DNA of 64,000 bases from Bradyrhizobium barranii subsp. apii (GTDB lineage Bacteria; Pseudomonadota; Alphaproteobacteria; Rhizobiales; Xanthobacteraceae): contig NZ_CP096255.1 in the NCBI RefSeq assembly GCF_011516635.5, positions 9,435,501 to 9,499,500 on the forward strand. The letters are read 5' to 3'. This document shows, in pieces, positions 63,150 to 64,000 of the stretch. The first letter of the stretch is position 1; each line of letters starts with the position of its first letter. Both the position numbers and the translations under genes were made by a program. Under the pieces are notes generated by a model that was not told where the DNA came from, searched no databases, and saw only the letters and a program-made list of their open reading frames with translations.

Positions 63150-63165
63150 TGAGCAATATTGACCA
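63150..63165. promoter_or_regulatory. Palindromic motif copy f
   Basis: TGAGCAATATTGACCA, 104 bp upstream of the forward zinc-ribbon gene C; identical to copy a. Confidence 0.7.
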
Positions 63166-63269
63166 GCAGTTGATCATGCGGTGCGGCAAGCTTGTTTCTT
63201 CGCCGTCCGATTCATTACTACTGGTGGCTGAGGGCACTCGCACGCCTCCCGATCCGCAAGGAGCTTCAC

Positions 63270-63464
63270 ATGCCTGACATCCTTGCGCGCCCCGAACCAT
63301 CGCTGATTCCGATCGTGCGACCACGCTGCCCGACGTGTCAGGGCCGCATGGTGCTGACGCGCATCGAACCTGGTCGCAGCAGTCCTGATCTGCGGACCTT
63401 CGAATGCTCCAAGTGCGAGCTCATCTACAAGGTGCTGGCTGAAGACCAGGTAAAGATCGATTAA
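63270..63464 (+). CDS. Small zinc-ribbon protein C
   Basis: 64 residues from ATG 63270 (MPDILARPEPSLIPIVRPRC), with AAGGAG just upstream. Knuckles CPTC and CSKC around GRMVLTRIEPGRSSPDLRTF. It aligns with proteins A and B over C-x2-C-x3-M-x-L-x2-I-x-P-x6-(L/I)-x-T-F-x-C-x2-C. Motif copy f lies 104 bp upstream. Confidence 0.75.
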   Translation: MPDILARPEPSLIPIVRPRCPTCQGRMVLTRIEPGRSSPDLRTFECSKCELIYKVLAEDQVKID

Positions 63465-63556
63465 AACCTAGTGGCAGAACGGCAGCCCTCTAGATTCCAA
63501 TGTTCGTGCCCGACGTTAGTGTTTTGAGTCCGGTTGAAGAGTCGCCCGGACCAAAC

Positions 63557-64000
63557 CTATGCCAGGGAGCTCAGCGAAGCTGTTGGCACGTCGAACGTGT
63601 ACGAGAACCCCGTCGACGCATAGGTTAATTGCACGTCGCCCTGCAACTGCTTGCCGAGCGTCTCGATCAGCCGTGTTCCGAAGCTGCGCTTTGCGGGCGG
63701 CTGGACAACTGGGCCGTTCTTTTCGATCCAGGTGAGGTGCAAGCGTTGGGTCTGTTGGTCCACCATCCAGGCGAGGTCGACGTGCCCCTCCGGGACCGAC
63801 AGGGCACCAAACTTCGTGGTGTTCGTGCAAAGCTCGTTGAGCGTCATCGCGATCGCGATGACGGCACCCGACGTCATGCGGATATCGGGGCCCGAGATCG
63901 AGAATTTTCGCTCGTCGGGATTGTCGAAGGCTTCGATTGCGCTGCGGACGACCGTGCCAAGATCGGCGCTCGACCATCTTGCCTGGAGAAGGAGATCGTG
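63557..64000 (-). CDS. HWE/HisKA_2-type sensor histidine kinase, partial
   Basis: The C-terminal 147 residues of a histidine kinase whose start lies beyond the window. Visible: the linker LLLQARWSSADLGTVVRSAI, the N-box ALNELCTNTTKFGALSVPEG, and the glycine-poor end KRSFGTRLIETLGKQLQGDV typical of HWE-type ATPase domains (in place of classical G-boxes). Input domain and phospho-accepting His are outside the window. Confidence 0.85.
   Translation of the reverse strand, partial: HDLLLQARWSSADLGTVVRSAIEAFDNPDERKFSISGPDIRMTSGAVIAIAMTLNELCTNTTKFGALSVPEGHVDLAWMVDQQTQRLHLTWIEKNGPVVQPPAKRSFGTRLIETLGKQLQGDVQLTYASTGFSYTFDVPTASLSSLA

Noticed and set aside
46712..63165. Interpreting the recurring palindrome as a MITE or IS end
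   Set aside because: Sequences on either side of the six copies are unrelated and no target duplications are seen; only the 16-18 bp core is shared.
1..64000. CRISPR arrays, tRNA and rRNA genes
   Set aside because: No regularly spaced identical repeats with unique spacers, and no tRNA- or rRNA-like segments were recognised on reading.

Overview
The window looks like part of a Bradyrhizobium-type symbiosis island running into more ordinary chromosome. The evidence is a rhizobial (Rhc) type III secretion locus with its regulator TtsI, one nod box, several tts boxes, very dense and nested insertion sequences, and small-protein families typical of Bradyrhizobiaceae. No rRNA, tRNA or CRISPR array was seen.

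Layout. 1-13.8 kb is an IS graveyard: a tyrosine recombinase plus IS91-type transposase, IS5, IS1380, and an IS701 copy broken by an IS5 element and cut by an IS3 element. Two candidate secreted effectors (4391-4981 minus, 7335-7859 plus) sit among them, each with a tts-box-like site. An MHS-type transporter (about 12.4-13.8 kb) and an HAE1 RND pump (14.6-17.7 kb) follow. A decayed stretch (17.7-20.5 kb) holds a Dabb-domain gene, an IS21 remnant and a broken effector-like reading frame.

20.96-34.8 kb is the T3SS core. A nod box (20962-21010) faces ttsI. ttsI is followed by rhcC2 (secretin, frameshifted in this sequence) and a CpaD-like lipoprotein. Converging on them is a tight 11-gene operon read leftward: nopB, rhcJ, nolU, nolV, rhcN, a YscO-like gene, rhcQ, rhcR, rhcS, rhcT, rhcU. 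It has a tts box in front of nopB, and rhcC1 diverges from it. The export-gate gene rhcV (SctV) and translocon genes are not in the window. A repeat-containing effector remnant, a class I ribonucleotide reductase operon (nrdAB) behind a cobalamin riboswitch, and a small tts-box-controlled gene follow.

39.9-46.4 kb is again mobile DNA: a deleted IS3 copy and one IS21 element inserted inside the istA gene of another. The outer IS21 truncates a conserved small gene, which marks a sharp change in character at 46.4 kb.

46.4-64 kb is almost IS-free: a Crp/Fnr regulator, AI-2E-type permease, phasin, DUF1236-like exported protein, small zinc-ribbon proteins, and an operon of TRAP-type binding protein, GGDEF-EAL enzyme, HlyD-like protein and cellulose-synthase-like glycosyltransferase with PilZ. 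A GlsB/YeaQ protein, fatty acid desaturase, SPFH protein and histidine kinase end the window. A recurring palindromic site (TGAGC-N6-GCTCA type) lies upstream of at least five small or stress-type genes here and suggests an undescribed local regulon.
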